Shown: piece after piece, positions 1-6,785 of the stretch
Layout of the letters: every line of letters starts with the position of its first letter
Numbering within the stretch: the first letter of the stretch is position 1
Assembly: GCA_016649775.1 (NCBI GenBank)
Contig: JAENWY010000119.1
Span: 1 to 7,157 of the forward strand
From: Spirochaetaceae bacterium
Lineage (GTDB): Bacteria > Spirochaetota > Spirochaetia > Sphaerochaetales > Sphaerochaetaceae
Length of the DNA: 7,157 bases
Direction: 5' to 3'
The notes under the pieces: generated by a model
What the model was told of the DNA's origin: nothing
The model's input: only the letters and a program-made list of their open reading frames with translations
Databases searched by the model: none
Made by a program: the position numbers and the translations under genes

Positions 1-299
1 ATAACACATTTTTAATAAAAAGATTAGCATCTACCCTTTTATATAGCTTTTTAACAAATTTATGCATATATATGATATAATTTTTAACTTTTATAGCTCA
101 AAATCTTATAAGTGGAAAGTATTAATTAGTCAACTTTATACAATTAAATGATAAAGTTAATCTTTTTATATTCAAAGTGGCAAGACTCTTATATAAATTT
201 AAAATCAAATATAAAGAATAACATTATCTTTCAAATAGTCTTGTATCTTGAAAATGCAGATTACGGATTAAACATTTAATAACATAGTAAAATATAAAT
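1..299. other. AT-rich non-coding region upstream of rbsR
   Basis: I find no credible gene on either strand in this stretch; all frames are broken by frequent stops. It contains an 8-bp inverted repeat (132-139 AACTTTAT with 151-158 ATAAAGTT, 11-base loop) with a T-run at 163-167. That could be a weak terminator for a gene to the left of the window. It also has a TATAAT at 76-81 with TTAACA at 51-56, but the 19-base spacer and the extreme A+T make a real promoter there doubtful. Confidence 0.5.
132..167 (+). terminator. possible AT-rich terminator of an upstream gene
   Basis: Perfect 8-bp inverted repeat AACTTTAT / ATAAAGTT with an 11-base loop, followed four bases later by five T residues. 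Only two of the eight pairs are G-C, so the stem is weak. No coding sequence is visible to its left, so its role is uncertain. Confidence 0.22.
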
Positions 300-330
300 T
301 AGACAGTTATTTAACGAATAAATATATAAT
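300..330 (+). promoter_or_regulatory. predicted rbsR promoter
   Basis: A consensus -10 box TATAAT lies at 325-330. A near-consensus -35 box TAGACA lies at 300-305, with a 19-base spacer that is longer than ideal. Transcription would start near 337, a few bases before the operator at 341-353, which suits repression by blocking initiation or early elongation. Confidence 0.45.
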
Positions 331-340
331 TGAATGTTTT

Positions 341-353
341 GTTAAACGTTTAC
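341..353 (+). promoter_or_regulatory. LacI-type operator in front of rbsR
   Basis: GTTAAACGTTTAC contains the perfect 10-base palindrome TAAACGTTTA (343-352) with the central CG typical of LacI/GalR-family operators. The same 13 bases recur exactly at 1506-1518 in front of rbsD, so both sites are probably bound by RbsR. E. coli RbsR sites share the AAACGTTT core. Position just downstream of the predicted -10 box indicates autorepression. Confidence 0.75.
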
Positions 354-365
354 TTTTATATTGTT

Positions 366-386
366 ATAACTCAAAAAGTGAGTTAT
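366..386 (+). promoter_or_regulatory. hairpin covering the rbsR ribosome binding site
   Basis: ATAACTCA (366-373) and TGAGTTAT (379-386) form a perfect 8-bp stem with a five-base AAAAG loop, ending directly before the ATG at 388. The only Shine-Dalgarno-like bases, GTGAG at 378-382, lie mostly in the right arm. Folding in the mRNA would therefore hide the initiation site and could keep repressor synthesis low. The structure is seen in the sequence; the regulatory effect is inferred. Confidence 0.4.
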
Positions 387-387
387 T

Positions 388-1395
388 ATGATAATTATGA
401 TTACAATACATGATGTGGCTAAAATGGCTGGTACATCAACTGCAACTGTATCACATGTTATAAATGGTACTCGTTTTGTAAGTGATGAATTACAGATAAA
501 AGTGAAAAACGCTATGGATGAGCTAAATTACAAACCAAATATGATGGCGCGTGGTTTGAAAGGCGGTTCAATGAAAACTATAGGTGTCGTTGTCCCCGAT
601 TGTACCAATACCTTTTTTTCTGAAATAGCAAGAGCAATAGATCGTTGTTGCTTTTCTAAAGGTTATAATATCATTCTCTGTAATACCGACAATGATGTAA
701 AGCAACAATCATCTTATTGCGATATGTTAATATCTAAAATGGTTGATGGTGTAATTATGATATCCTCTGATAATAGCGATGATGACATAAATAAATTAAT
801 TAATGCATCAATTCCTGTAGTGATTGCAGATAGAACTGTTAACCATAAAGGTGTAGATAATATTATTGTTAATAATGAAAAGGGTGGCTATGATGCAACT
901 AAATATCTTATATCACTTGGATATACAAAAATTGCTTGCATAGGAGGTCCTTCATTTATCTCCTCAAGTAACCAGAGAGTATTGGGCTATAGAAAAGCAT
1001 TGATAGAATCTGGAATTGAAATAAATGAAGACTATATAAGTCATGGAGATTTTCATTTTGCGGGTGGAATTAAATCTGTATCAGATTTCATAAAGTTAAA
1101 AGATAGACCAGAAGCAGTATTTGCAACAAACGATATGATGGCTCTAGGTTTTATAGATGGTCTTAAAAGCTTAAAAATTGAAGTTCCAAATGATGTATCT
1201 GTTATTGGATTTGATGATATTCAACTTGCTAGAATAACAACCCCTAAATTGACAACTATTGCTCAACCTTTGGATGAGCTTGCGCTTAAAGCAACTACTT
1301 TGATTTTGAATAAAGTAGAAAAAAAAGACTTAAGTATATCTCAAATTATTTTAAATCCAATTCTTGTAGTTCGAGATTCGTGTAAAAAAAAGTAA
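388..1395 (+). CDS. rbsR: LacI/GalR-family ribose operon repressor RbsR
   Basis: A 335-residue transcriptional repressor of the LacI/GalR family. Residues 7-30 form the helix-turn-helix (IHDVAKMAGTSTATVSHVIN). The hinge helix follows at about 48-58 (YKPNMMARGLK), where Leu57 matches the minor-groove leucine of the family. A periplasmic-binding-protein-like sugar domain follows from about residue 63, with the motifs CNTDND, GDFHFAGG, NDMMALG and GFDDIQLA. The protein closely resembles E. coli RbsR across its length, including TVSHVIN..RFVS and CNT. Start: ATG 388 sits five bases after GTGAG. ATG 397 (MITIHDVA) is a possible alternative, but its spacing of 14 is poor. It precedes the ribose genes, has its own promoter and operator, and shares the operator sequence with rbsD. 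Ribose is the inferred inducer. Confidence 0.92.
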   Translation: MIIMITIHDVAKMAGTSTATVSHVINGTRFVSDELQIKVKNAMDELNYKPNMMARGLKGGSMKTIGVVVPDCTNTFFSEIARAIDRCCFSKGYNIILCNTDNDVKQQSSYCDMLISKMVDGVIMISSDNSDDDINKLINASIPVVIADRTVNHKGVDNIIVNNEKGGYDATKYLISLGYTKIACIGGPSFISSSNQRVLGYRKALIESGIEINEDYISHGDFHFAGGIKSVSDFIKLKDRPEAVFATNDMMALGFIDGLKSLKIEVPNDVSVIGFDDIQLARITTPKLTTIAQPLDELALKATTLILNKVEKKDLSISQIILNPILVVRDSCKKK

Positions 1396-1469
1396 TTACT
1401 TTACAAATATTTAGTTTTAAAATATTGCATGTGGTCTGAACACAATCGTTATAAAAAATACAAAAAAAC

Positions 1470-1498
1470 TTGACATATTTAAAATACTAGTTTAACGT
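1470..1498 (+). promoter_or_regulatory. predicted promoter of the rbsDACBK operon
   Basis: A perfect -35 hexamer TTGACA is present at 1470-1475. At the optimal 17-base spacing the -10 position (1493-1498) reads TAACGT, a weak match that is part of a CG-centred palindrome (TAACGTTA, 1493-1500). Transcription would begin near 1505, directly at the operator cluster. The strong -35 and weak -10 suggest tight control, and possibly help from an activator. Confidence 0.55.
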
Positions 1499-1530
1499 TA
1501 GTTATGTTAAACGTTTACGTAAACGTTTAC
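1493..1530 (+). promoter_or_regulatory. cluster of three RbsR-type operators
   Basis: Three CG-centred palindromes follow one another: TAACGTTA (1493-1500), TAAACGTTTA (1508-1517) and TAAACGTTTA (1520-1529). The last two are separated only by CG, so 1508-1529 is one perfect 22-base palindrome. Their centres are 16 and 12 bp apart. The 13-mer at 1506-1518 is identical to the site at 341-353. The cluster covers the predicted -10 box and transcription start, as expected for a repressor site. Confidence 0.78.
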
Positions 1531-1554
1531 TTAGAATATTGGGGGTTATATATA

Positions 1555-1950
1555 ATGAAAACTAATGGTATTTTAAACAGTGATGTTTCACGAATTTTAT
1601 CATATATGAGACATACTGATTCCATCTGTATAGGTGACTGTGGACTAGCATGTCCTGACTCTGTTGAATTGATTGATTTGTCAGTTTCAAAGAATCTCCC
1701 TTCATTCTTACAGGTGCTTGATGCTATCTTAGCTGATTACAAAGCAGAGAAGTTTTTCTTGGCTACTGAAATTAAAGAAAACAATTCTGATCTTTTAAAA
1801 GATATTGATGAGAGACTTAGTAATATACCTTGTACTTTCATTTCGCACGAAGAATTAAAGCAAAATCTCAGTAACTGTAAAGCCGTTATTAGAACTGGAG
1901 AAATGACACCCTACGCAAATATCATTCTTCAATCAGGATGTATTTTTTAA
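1555..1950 (+). CDS. rbsD: D-ribose pyranase RbsD
   Basis: A 131-residue protein of the RbsD/FucU family, slightly shorter than E. coli RbsD (139). It speeds conversion between the beta-pyranose and beta-furanose forms of ribose in the cytoplasm, so imported sugar becomes available to ribokinase. Visible family signatures are NGILNSDVS at the N-terminus, the catalytic His20 in RHTD, the GDCGLACP loop (28-35), PSFLQVL, and the C-terminal block AVIRTGEMTPYANIIL. Start: ATG 1555 has GGGGGT at 1541-1546 eight bases upstream and gives the conserved MK-TNGILNS start. An in-frame ATG at 1504 would add 17 unconserved residues encoded by the operators and starts at about the predicted transcription start. 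First gene of the operon; rbsA follows after 20 bases. Confidence 0.94.
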   Translation: MKTNGILNSDVSRILSYMRHTDSICIGDCGLACPDSVELIDLSVSKNLPSFLQVLDAILADYKAEKFFLATEIKENNSDLLKDIDERLSNIPCTFISHEELKQNLSNCKAVIRTGEMTPYANIILQSGCIF

Positions 1951-1970
1951 AAGGATAAAGGTAATAGTAA

Positions 1971-3470
1971 ATGCATATAGAAATGACCAATATCTCGAAA
2001 TTATTTGGAACAAATCAAGTATTATTTGATGCCAACTTTGAATTACAAGATGGTGAGATACATGCTTTGATGGGTGAGAATGGTGCTGGTAAGTCTACGT
2101 TGATGAAAATTTTAACAGGTGTACATCAGAAGAATTCAGGAAAAATCTTGATTGATGGTAAAGAGGTAACTTATAAACATCCAATTGAGGCTGAAAAGAA
2201 TGGAATAGTTTTTGTTTATCAGGAATTAAGTAGTGCGCTGGATATGAGTGTTGAAGAAAACTTATTTCTAGGACGTGAAATTACCAAAAAGTTTAGTGTT
2301 GTTGATAAAAAAGCTATGTGTGCTACAACAAATGAAGTCCTAAATCGTTTGGGATTAGAAATAAATCCAAATGAAACTTTGGGTAATTTATCAATTGGAC
2401 AACAGCAGCTCGTTGAGATCGCAAAAGCTCTTTTAGTAAATACTAAAGTGATAATATTAGATGAACCCACATCTGCATTAACTGATAAAGAAGTTGATAA
2501 ACTTTTTTCTGTTGTAAGACTGCTAAAATCACAGGGAGTTTCATTTATCTATATCTCACATAGGATGGAAGAGATTTTTGAGTTATGTGATAGAGTTAGT
2601 GTTCTTCGAGATGGCCGTTATATAGGTACTAAAAAAATCTCTGATACCAATAAAGATGATTTGATAAAAATGATGATTGGTCGTGATCTTGGAAATATGT
2701 TTCAAAAGGAAATTATTCCTATTGGTAAACCTGTTCTTGAAGTAAAAAATTTAACAAAACATGGATTATTTAAAAATATTTCTTTTACTGTTCATTCTGG
2801 GGAAGTGCTTGGTTTTGCAGGTCTTATGGGAGCTGGTAGAACTGAAATTATGAAAACAGTCTTTGGAAGTTTTAAAGCAGATAATGGAGAAATAATACTT
2901 GATGGGAAGAGAATAAACACCAAACATTATTGTCCAGGTGATGCAAAAAATGCTGGTATTGGCTATATCCCTGAAGATAGAAAAGAAGAAGGATTGATGA
3001 TTGAAAAGTCAATTAAGGGAAATATTGGTATAACTAACTATGATTTAATTACATCAAATGGTTTTATTATAGATAAAAATAAAGAAAATGATTTATCAAA
3101 AAAAGCAATTAAAGAATTATCAATAAAGTGTACAGGAATTAATCATCTAGCAGATAATTTATCTGGTGGTAATCAGCAGAAAGTTGTATTTGCGAAATGG
3201 TTATATACAAATCCTAAAGTATTGATTTTGGACGAACCAACACGAGGTGTTGATGTAGGCGCAAAACAAGAAATATACTCATTAATTACAAAATTAGTCA
3301 AAAATGGTGCAGCTGTAATTATGGTTTCATCTGATCTTCCTGAGGTATTAGGAATGAGCGACAGAATAATGGTCATCCATGAAGGAACCATTGGTGGTGT
3401 TATAAACAAAGATGTTGCAACACAAAAGAATATTATGACATTGGCAACAGGGGGAACAATCAATGAATAA
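1971..3470 (+). CDS. rbsA: ribose ABC transporter, duplicated ATP-binding subunit RbsA
   Basis: A 499-residue protein with two fused ATPase domains, the normal size and layout for the sugar CUT2 family; it powers ribose import on the cytoplasmic side of RbsC. Domain 1: Walker A GENGAGKST (35-43), signature LSIGQ (140-144), Walker B VIILDEP (160-166), and a later H-loop in YISH. Domain 2: the Walker A equivalent reads GLMGAGRTE (284-292), with Arg290 replacing the catalytic lysine. Its signature is LSGGNQQK (from 397) and its Walker B VLILDEPTRGVD (417-428). The Arg replacement is usual in this family and means domain 2 is probably poor in hydrolysis. AAAGG at 1957-1961 is the ribosome binding site. 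The 3' end overlaps rbsC by 8 bases, suggesting translational coupling. Confidence 0.95.
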   Translation: MHIEMTNISKLFGTNQVLFDANFELQDGEIHALMGENGAGKSTLMKILTGVHQKNSGKILIDGKEVTYKHPIEAEKNGIVFVYQELSSALDMSVEENLFLGREITKKFSVVDKKAMCATTNEVLNRLGLEINPNETLGNLSIGQQQLVEIAKALLVNTKVIILDEPTSALTDKEVDKLFSVVRLLKSQGVSFIYISHRMEEIFELCDRVSVLRDGRYIGTKKISDTNKDDLIKMMIGRDLGNMFQKEIIPIGKPVLEVKNLTKHGLFKNISFTVHSGEVLGFAGLMGAGRTEIMKTVFGSFKADNGEIILDGKRINTKHYCPGDAKNAGIGYIPEDRKEEGLMIEKSIKGNIGITNYDLITSNGFIIDKNKENDLSKKAIKELSIKCTGINHLADNLSGGNQQKVVFAKWLYTNPKVLILDEPTRGVDVGAKQEIYSLITKLVKNGAAVIMVSSDLPEVLGMSDRIMVIHEGTIGGVINKDVATQKNIMTLATGGTINE

Positions 3471-4401
3471 ATTAAAAAATAAATCAAATGTAATTCAGGA
3501 ATACGGATCACAAATTGCTCTAGTATTTTTATTATTACTACTTAGTATAATAAGTCCAGAATTTAGAACTATTCAAAATATATTATCTCTTTTAAGACAA
3601 TCCTCAGTAAATGGTTTGATTGCTTTTGGAATGACTGTTGTTATTTTAACGGGGGGTATTGATCTTTCTGTTGGTTCTAGTTTGGCTCTAACTGCTTTAC
3701 TGGGAGCTGGAATGTTAAAAGGTGGAGTACCTGCTCCTCTTGCAATATTGATTGTATTGATAGCAGGTATTGTTCTCGGATTTCTTAATGGAGTTATGGT
3801 TGTTAATGGTAAGATTCAACCTTTCATAGCAACCTTGGTATCTATGACTGCTTTTCGTGGTATAGCAATGATATTCAGTGATGGTCGTCCAATATCTCGT
3901 TTAGGTGATAGTAAACTATTATTATTTTTAGGGCAGGGCCAATTTTTAGGTATTCCAGTTCCCATTTGGATAATGATAATTCTGTTTTTAATATTCAGAT
4001 TTTTCTTACAAAATACAGTAATAGGTCGTGATACATATGCAACGGGTAGTAACTATAAAGCAGCAGCACTAGCAGGAATTAGTATTGCAAAAGTAAAATA
4101 TCTTGTTTATGCAGTTTCTGGTTTCACAGCAGCTTTTGCAGGATTGATTCTTGTATCAAGATTAGGATCCGCTCAACCAACTCTTGGTTCAGGCTATGAG
4201 TTAGATGCAATTGCCGCTGTAGCTGTTGGCGGTACAAGTATGAATGGTGGTAGAGGTAAAATTCTCGGTACTTTAACTGGTGTTATTATTATTGCCTCTT
4301 TGAATAATGGAATGAATATTATTGGTATTTCATCTTATTACCAACAGGTTGTAAAAGCTATCGTAATTCTACTTGCAGTATTATCAGATAGTAATAGATA
4401 A
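3463..4401 (+). CDS. rbsC: ribose ABC transporter permease RbsC
   Basis: A 312-residue integral membrane protein of the CUT2 (BPD_transp_2) permease family, close to the 321 residues of E. coli RbsC; it forms the ribose channel. Hydrophobic segments are visible at about 18-30, 50-64, 74-84, 92-112, 165-182, 212-232, 248-256, 268-280 and 295-307. Family motifs are TGGIDLSVGS (63-72), ATGSNYKAAALAGI (193-206, the cytoplasmic loop that contacts the ATPase), SAQPTLGSGYELDAIAAV (236-253) and GGTSMNGGRGKILGT (256-270). The start ATG lies inside the last codons of rbsA in another frame. AGGGGGA at 3449-3455 gives a good ribosome binding site seven bases upstream. rbsB follows after 33 bases. Nothing appears truncated. 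Confidence 0.95.
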   Translation: MNKLKNKSNVIQEYGSQIALVFLLLLLSIISPEFRTIQNILSLLRQSSVNGLIAFGMTVVILTGGIDLSVGSSLALTALLGAGMLKGGVPAPLAILIVLIAGIVLGFLNGVMVVNGKIQPFIATLVSMTAFRGIAMIFSDGRPISRLGDSKLLLFLGQGQFLGIPVPIWIMIILFLIFRFFLQNTVIGRDTYATGSNYKAAALAGISIAKVKYLVYAVSGFTAAFAGLILVSRLGSAQPTLGSGYELDAIAAVAVGGTSMNGGRGKILGTLTGVIIIASLNNGMNIIGISSYYQQVVKAIVILLAVLSDSNR

Positions 4402-4434
4402 ATTAAAAAAATAAAACTAAAGGAGTTTTAAAAT

Positions 4435-5334
4435 ATGAAAAAATTAACAGTAATGTTATTGGTTATGTTATGTTCCCTCTCAATGGCATTTGCCGGTGGT
4501 TCAAAAGAAGAAACAACTACGGATAGTTCTAAATTAATTGGACTTTCTATTTCAACACTCAACAATCCTTTCTTTGTAACAGTTGTTGACGGGGCTAAAA
4601 GTGAAGCATTGAAACAAGGTTATGAGTTAACTGTTGTTGATGCTGGTGATGATGTAGTTAAACAAATAAATGATATTGATGATTTAGTTTCAAAAGGTGC
4701 TAAAGTTATAATTATCAATCCTGTAAATTCTGATGCTGTTGCTCCAGCTGTAAAATCAGCTAAAGAATCAGGAGTAAAAGTTATTTCAGTTGATCGTGCT
4801 GTAAATGGAGAATCTGTTAGTTGTTCTATTGCATCAGATAATGTAATGGGCGCAAAACTTGCTGGTGAATATATGGTAAGTAAAATTGGTGAAGGCTCTG
4901 AGGTTGCAGAACTTCAAGGTGTTTTGGGTGCTTCCGCTACCATTGATAGAGGTGAAGGTTTTCATGAAGTAGCAGATACTAAATTAGATATTGTTGCAAG
5001 TCAATCTGCAAACTTTAACCGAGCTGAAGGTTTATCAGTAATGGAAAATATCTATCAAGCTCATCCTGGAATCAAGGGCGTATTTGCTCATAATGATGAA
5101 ATGGCATTGGGCGCTGTTCAAGCTTTATTAGGTGTATCTAGCGATATAGTTATAATTGGTTTTGATGCTACTGCTGATGCTCTTGATGCAATAGCAGATG
5201 GTAAATTAGCTGCAACAGTTGCTCAACAACCTCAATTAATGGGTGAAAGAGCAGTTCAAACAGCTGTAAAACTAATCAATGGAGAGACTGTTCCAAAAAG
5301 TCTTCCTGTAGATGTAACTCTTGTAACAAAATAA
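4435..5334 (+). CDS. rbsB: ribose ABC transporter periplasmic binding protein RbsB
   Basis: A 299-residue secreted sugar-binding protein that delivers ribose to RbsA/RbsC. Residues 1-20 are a signal peptide (charged MKK, hydrophobic core, cleavage after A-F-A). The mature start GGSKEE plus a Thr/Ser-rich linker is common in spirochaete binding proteins. Cys13 is in the hydrophobic core and does not make a convincing lipobox. Every ribose contact known from E. coli RbsB has a counterpart: Ser40, Asn44, Phe46, Phe47 (STLNNPFF), Asn95, Asp120-Arg121, Arg172, Phe194, Asn220 (HNDEMALG), Asp244 (GFDAT) and Gln264. D-ribose is therefore the best supported ligand. The ribosome binding site AAAGGAG (4419-4425) is the strongest in the operon, matching the need for excess binding protein. 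A perfect stem-loop follows the stop codon. Confidence 0.95.
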   Translation: MKKLTVMLLVMLCSLSMAFAGGSKEETTTDSSKLIGLSISTLNNPFFVTVVDGAKSEALKQGYELTVVDAGDDVVKQINDIDDLVSKGAKVIIINPVNSDAVAPAVKSAKESGVKVISVDRAVNGESVSCSIASDNVMGAKLAGEYMVSKIGEGSEVAELQGVLGASATIDRGEGFHEVADTKLDIVASQSANFNRAEGLSVMENIYQAHPGIKGVFAHNDEMALGAVQALLGVSSDIVIIGFDATADALDAIADGKLAATVAQQPQLMGERAVQTAVKLINGETVPKSLPVDVTLVTK

Positions 5335-5342
5335 ATTTTAGA

Positions 5343-5383
5343 TTTTAATGGTAAAAATCCAATTGTGATTTTTACCATTAAAA
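5343..5383 (+). terminator. 17-bp perfect stem-loop between rbsB and rbsK
   Basis: Left arm 5343-5359 and right arm 5367-5383 pair without mismatch over 17 bp around a seven-base loop (CAATTGT). It begins eight bases after the rbsB stop and ends 21 bases before the rbsK start. No T-run follows, so it is not a classic intrinsic terminator. It more likely acts as a partial terminator or as a block to 3' exonucleases that stabilises rbsB mRNA. The pairing is seen; the function is inferred. Confidence 0.65.
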
Positions 5384-5404
5384 CATTGAAGGAAAATTGG
5401 GTTA

Positions 5405-6310
5405 ATGAAGATATTAAATTTTGGATCATTGAATATAGATTATGTTTATGAAGTTGATCATTTTGTACATGCTGGAGAAACAGAAAGTTCTACCAAACGA
5501 GAAATCTTTCCTGGTGGGAAAGGTCTTAATCAATCTGTTGCACTATCAAGAAGCGGTAGTGCTGTTTATCATGCAGGTGGAATAGGCAAAGTCGAAGGAA
5601 TATTTCTTAAGGATTTGTTAAAAGACAACAATGTAAATACTGATTTTGTAAGAGAGATGGATGGTCCTACTGGCCATGCTATTATTCAGGTTAATTCAAA
5701 AGGTAACAATTGTATTCTTTTATATGGTGGTGCAAATGTTCAACAAGATAAACCTTTTATTGATGATGTATTTGAAAAATTTTATGAAGGAGATTATTTA
5801 GTTTTACAAAATGAAATAAATAACCTTAAATATATTGTGGAGTGTGCTCATAAAAAAAACATGACAATTTTCTTAAATCCTTCTCCCTTTAATTCTGGAA
5901 TTACAGATTTAAATTTAGATTATATTGATTGCTTTTTATTAAATGAAATTGAAGCTGCATCAATGTGTGGTAGTGAATCAAAAGATATTGATGAATTGAT
6001 ACAAATGTTAAGGGAAAAACTTCCCAGTGCAAAATTTGTTTTAACTCTAGGAAAAGATGGTGTATGTTACTTTGATGATAAAAAAATATACAAACATGAA
6101 ATATATGATGTTGATGTTGTTGATACAACAGCGGCAGGAGATACCTTCAGTGGATATTTCATTAGTAGTATTTCAAAAAATCTTGGAATCGAAGCTGCTT
6201 TGAAAATTGCCTCAATTGCTTCTTCGATAGCTGTATCAAAAAGTGGAGCTGCTGTATCAATTCCACTATTAAATGAAGTTGAAAATAGTAATTTAAGAAT
6301 TTTTAAATAA
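5405..6310 (+). CDS. rbsK: ribokinase (PfkB family)
   Basis: A 301-residue PfkB-family sugar kinase, the usual ribokinase length, transferring phosphate from ATP to ribose O5 in the cytoplasm. Signature 1 is GGKGLNQSVALSRSG (37-51). Signature 2 is DTTAAGDTFSGYF (240-252), with Asp246 as the catalytic base and the anion hole formed by AAGD. Asp12 (GSLNID) and Glu137 correspond to ribose-contacting residues of E. coli RbsK, and NEIE (180-183) is the metal/phosphate NxxE motif. NPSP (158-161) matches NPAP. One difference: the GDDxxG segment of E. coli reads GKVEG here (61-65), so the acidic pair is lost; this may be a lineage variant. GAAGGA at 5388-5393 is a likely ribosome binding site, 11 bases from ATG. 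Last gene of the operon. Another pentose or nucleoside substrate is possible, but context favours ribose. Confidence 0.9.
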   Translation: MKILNFGSLNIDYVYEVDHFVHAGETESSTKREIFPGGKGLNQSVALSRSGSAVYHAGGIGKVEGIFLKDLLKDNNVNTDFVREMDGPTGHAIIQVNSKGNNCILLYGGANVQQDKPFIDDVFEKFYEGDYLVLQNEINNLKYIVECAHKKNMTIFLNPSPFNSGITDLNLDYIDCFLLNEIEAASMCGSESKDIDELIQMLREKLPSAKFVLTLGKDGVCYFDDKKIYKHEIYDVDVVDTTAAGDTFSGYFISSISKNLGIEAALKIASIASSIAVSKSGAAVSIPLLNEVENSNLRIFK

Positions 6311-6455
6311 GTAGAATAAGAAAATTTATTTAATTATTCATAAAAATAAAGGAACTAGCCTTCTATCTTAATTGATAATGCAAAATAATCATATGATGTG
6401 ATCTAGTGCAATAGCTAATATAACCTTTTTTCCATTCTCTTTATTTCCTTGATAT
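6311..6455. other. non-coding gap after rbsK
   Basis: No gene is supported on either strand. A strong terminator for the rbs operon is not obvious. AAGG (6349-6352) and CCTT (6359-6362) give only a four-base stem. ATCATATGAT (6388-6397) is an isolated 10-base palindrome of unknown meaning. A T-rich stretch lies at 6425-6450 without a stem before it. Confidence 0.45.
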
Positions 6456-6600
6456 TTATTATTCATAATCAATGCTTACAACTTAAGGAATAACTGATAA
6501 GTCTTTTACCTAATAACCAATTATTCATTGCTTTAATATAGGATATCTATCCTCAGAAACACGCGTAATGAGCTTAAGTTGTGAACATTGATTAATAATA
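6456..6600. repeat. long imperfect inverted repeat, about 145 bases
   Basis: ACAACTTAAG (6478-6487) pairs exactly with CTTAAGTTGT (6573-6582). Outward, the arms keep pairing through AATCAATG (6467-6474) with CATTGATT (6586-6593) after one mismatch and one G-T pair. With a three-base offset, ATTATT (6458-6463) then pairs with AATAAT (6594-6599). The arms enclose 85 bases that include a small hairpin, AGGATA (6540-6545) with TATCCT (6548-6553). It lies just after the end of the small minus-strand gene. It could be a miniature inverted-repeat element, a large bidirectional terminator or a structured RNA. Confidence 0.55.
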
Positions 6601-6608
6601 TATATATA

Positions 6609-6756
6609 CTATAGTCCATGTCTTGGCAGTGCCTGCTGTCCTCCACTTTCAAGTGATTCCTGTATCTTCTTCTGATTTTCTAGCCTTTGGGTAATCGTTC
6701 TCTGAATAATAGCTAAGTACAAGTTGCATTGCTTCATTAAGTCTTAGTGTGCTCAT
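6609..6756 (-). pseudogene. small gene of unknown function, apparently frameshifted
   Basis: On the minus strand, an excellent ribosome binding site AAGGAGGT (6770-6763) lies six bases before ATG (6756-6754). The first frame encodes 35 residues beginning MSTLRLNEAMQLVLSYYSEN and stops at TGA (6651-6649). After Asn20, skipping one base opens a second frame with 28 residues (ITQRLENQKKIQESLE..., ending ALPRHGL) that stops at TAG (6611-6609). The charged, helix-like second part looks like protein, so a one-base insertion probably broke a gene of about 48 codons. Alternatively the 35-residue protein is real, or the second frame is its own 42-residue gene starting at ATG 6737-6735. I do not recognise the family. 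Its base composition is visibly less AT-rich than its surroundings, suggesting transfer. It is divergent from the adjacent transposase remnant. Confidence 0.5.
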
Positions 6757-6785
6757 CGTAGCACCTCCTTATGGTTTATTCTAAA

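Noticed and set aside
51..81. Promoter TTAACA / TATAAT far upstream of rbsR
   Set aside because: The 19-base spacer and very high A+T make chance matches likely; the promoter at 300-330 is better placed.
1508..1529. CcpA catabolite-response element
   Set aside because: The palindromes share the LacI-family CG centre, but their exact recurrence at rbsR points to the local regulator.
1504..1554. Upstream in-frame ATG for rbsD at 1504
   Set aside because: It would add 17 residues without family similarity, lies within the operator cluster and at the predicted transcription start, and has no ribosome binding site; ATG 1555 has one and fits RbsD.
2219..2470. Antisense open frame inside rbsA
   Set aside because: It lies fully opposite well-conserved ATPase coding sequence, with no ribosome binding site or recognisable product.
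3173..3511. Antisense open frame across the rbsA-rbsC junction
   Set aside because: It is a shadow of the conserved second ATPase domain and the rbsC start.
4447..4475. Lipoprotein signal at Cys13 of RbsB
   Set aside because: The cysteine is inside the hydrophobic core with no proper lipobox, and a good A-F-A cleavage site follows at residues 18-20.
5901..6128. Antisense open frame inside rbsK
   Set aside because: Low-complexity His/Gln/Leu-rich translation opposite conserved kinase sequence.
6389..6466. Minus-strand frame of about 25 codons starting MNNKYQGNKENGKK
   Set aside because: No ribosome binding site, very short, and its start lies in the arm of the inverted repeat; it may be chance or a remnant.
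6456..6600. Integron attC site
   Set aside because: The layout after a small gene is suggestive, but the pairing ends do not give the RYYYAAC and GTTRRRY core sites, so attC is not supported.
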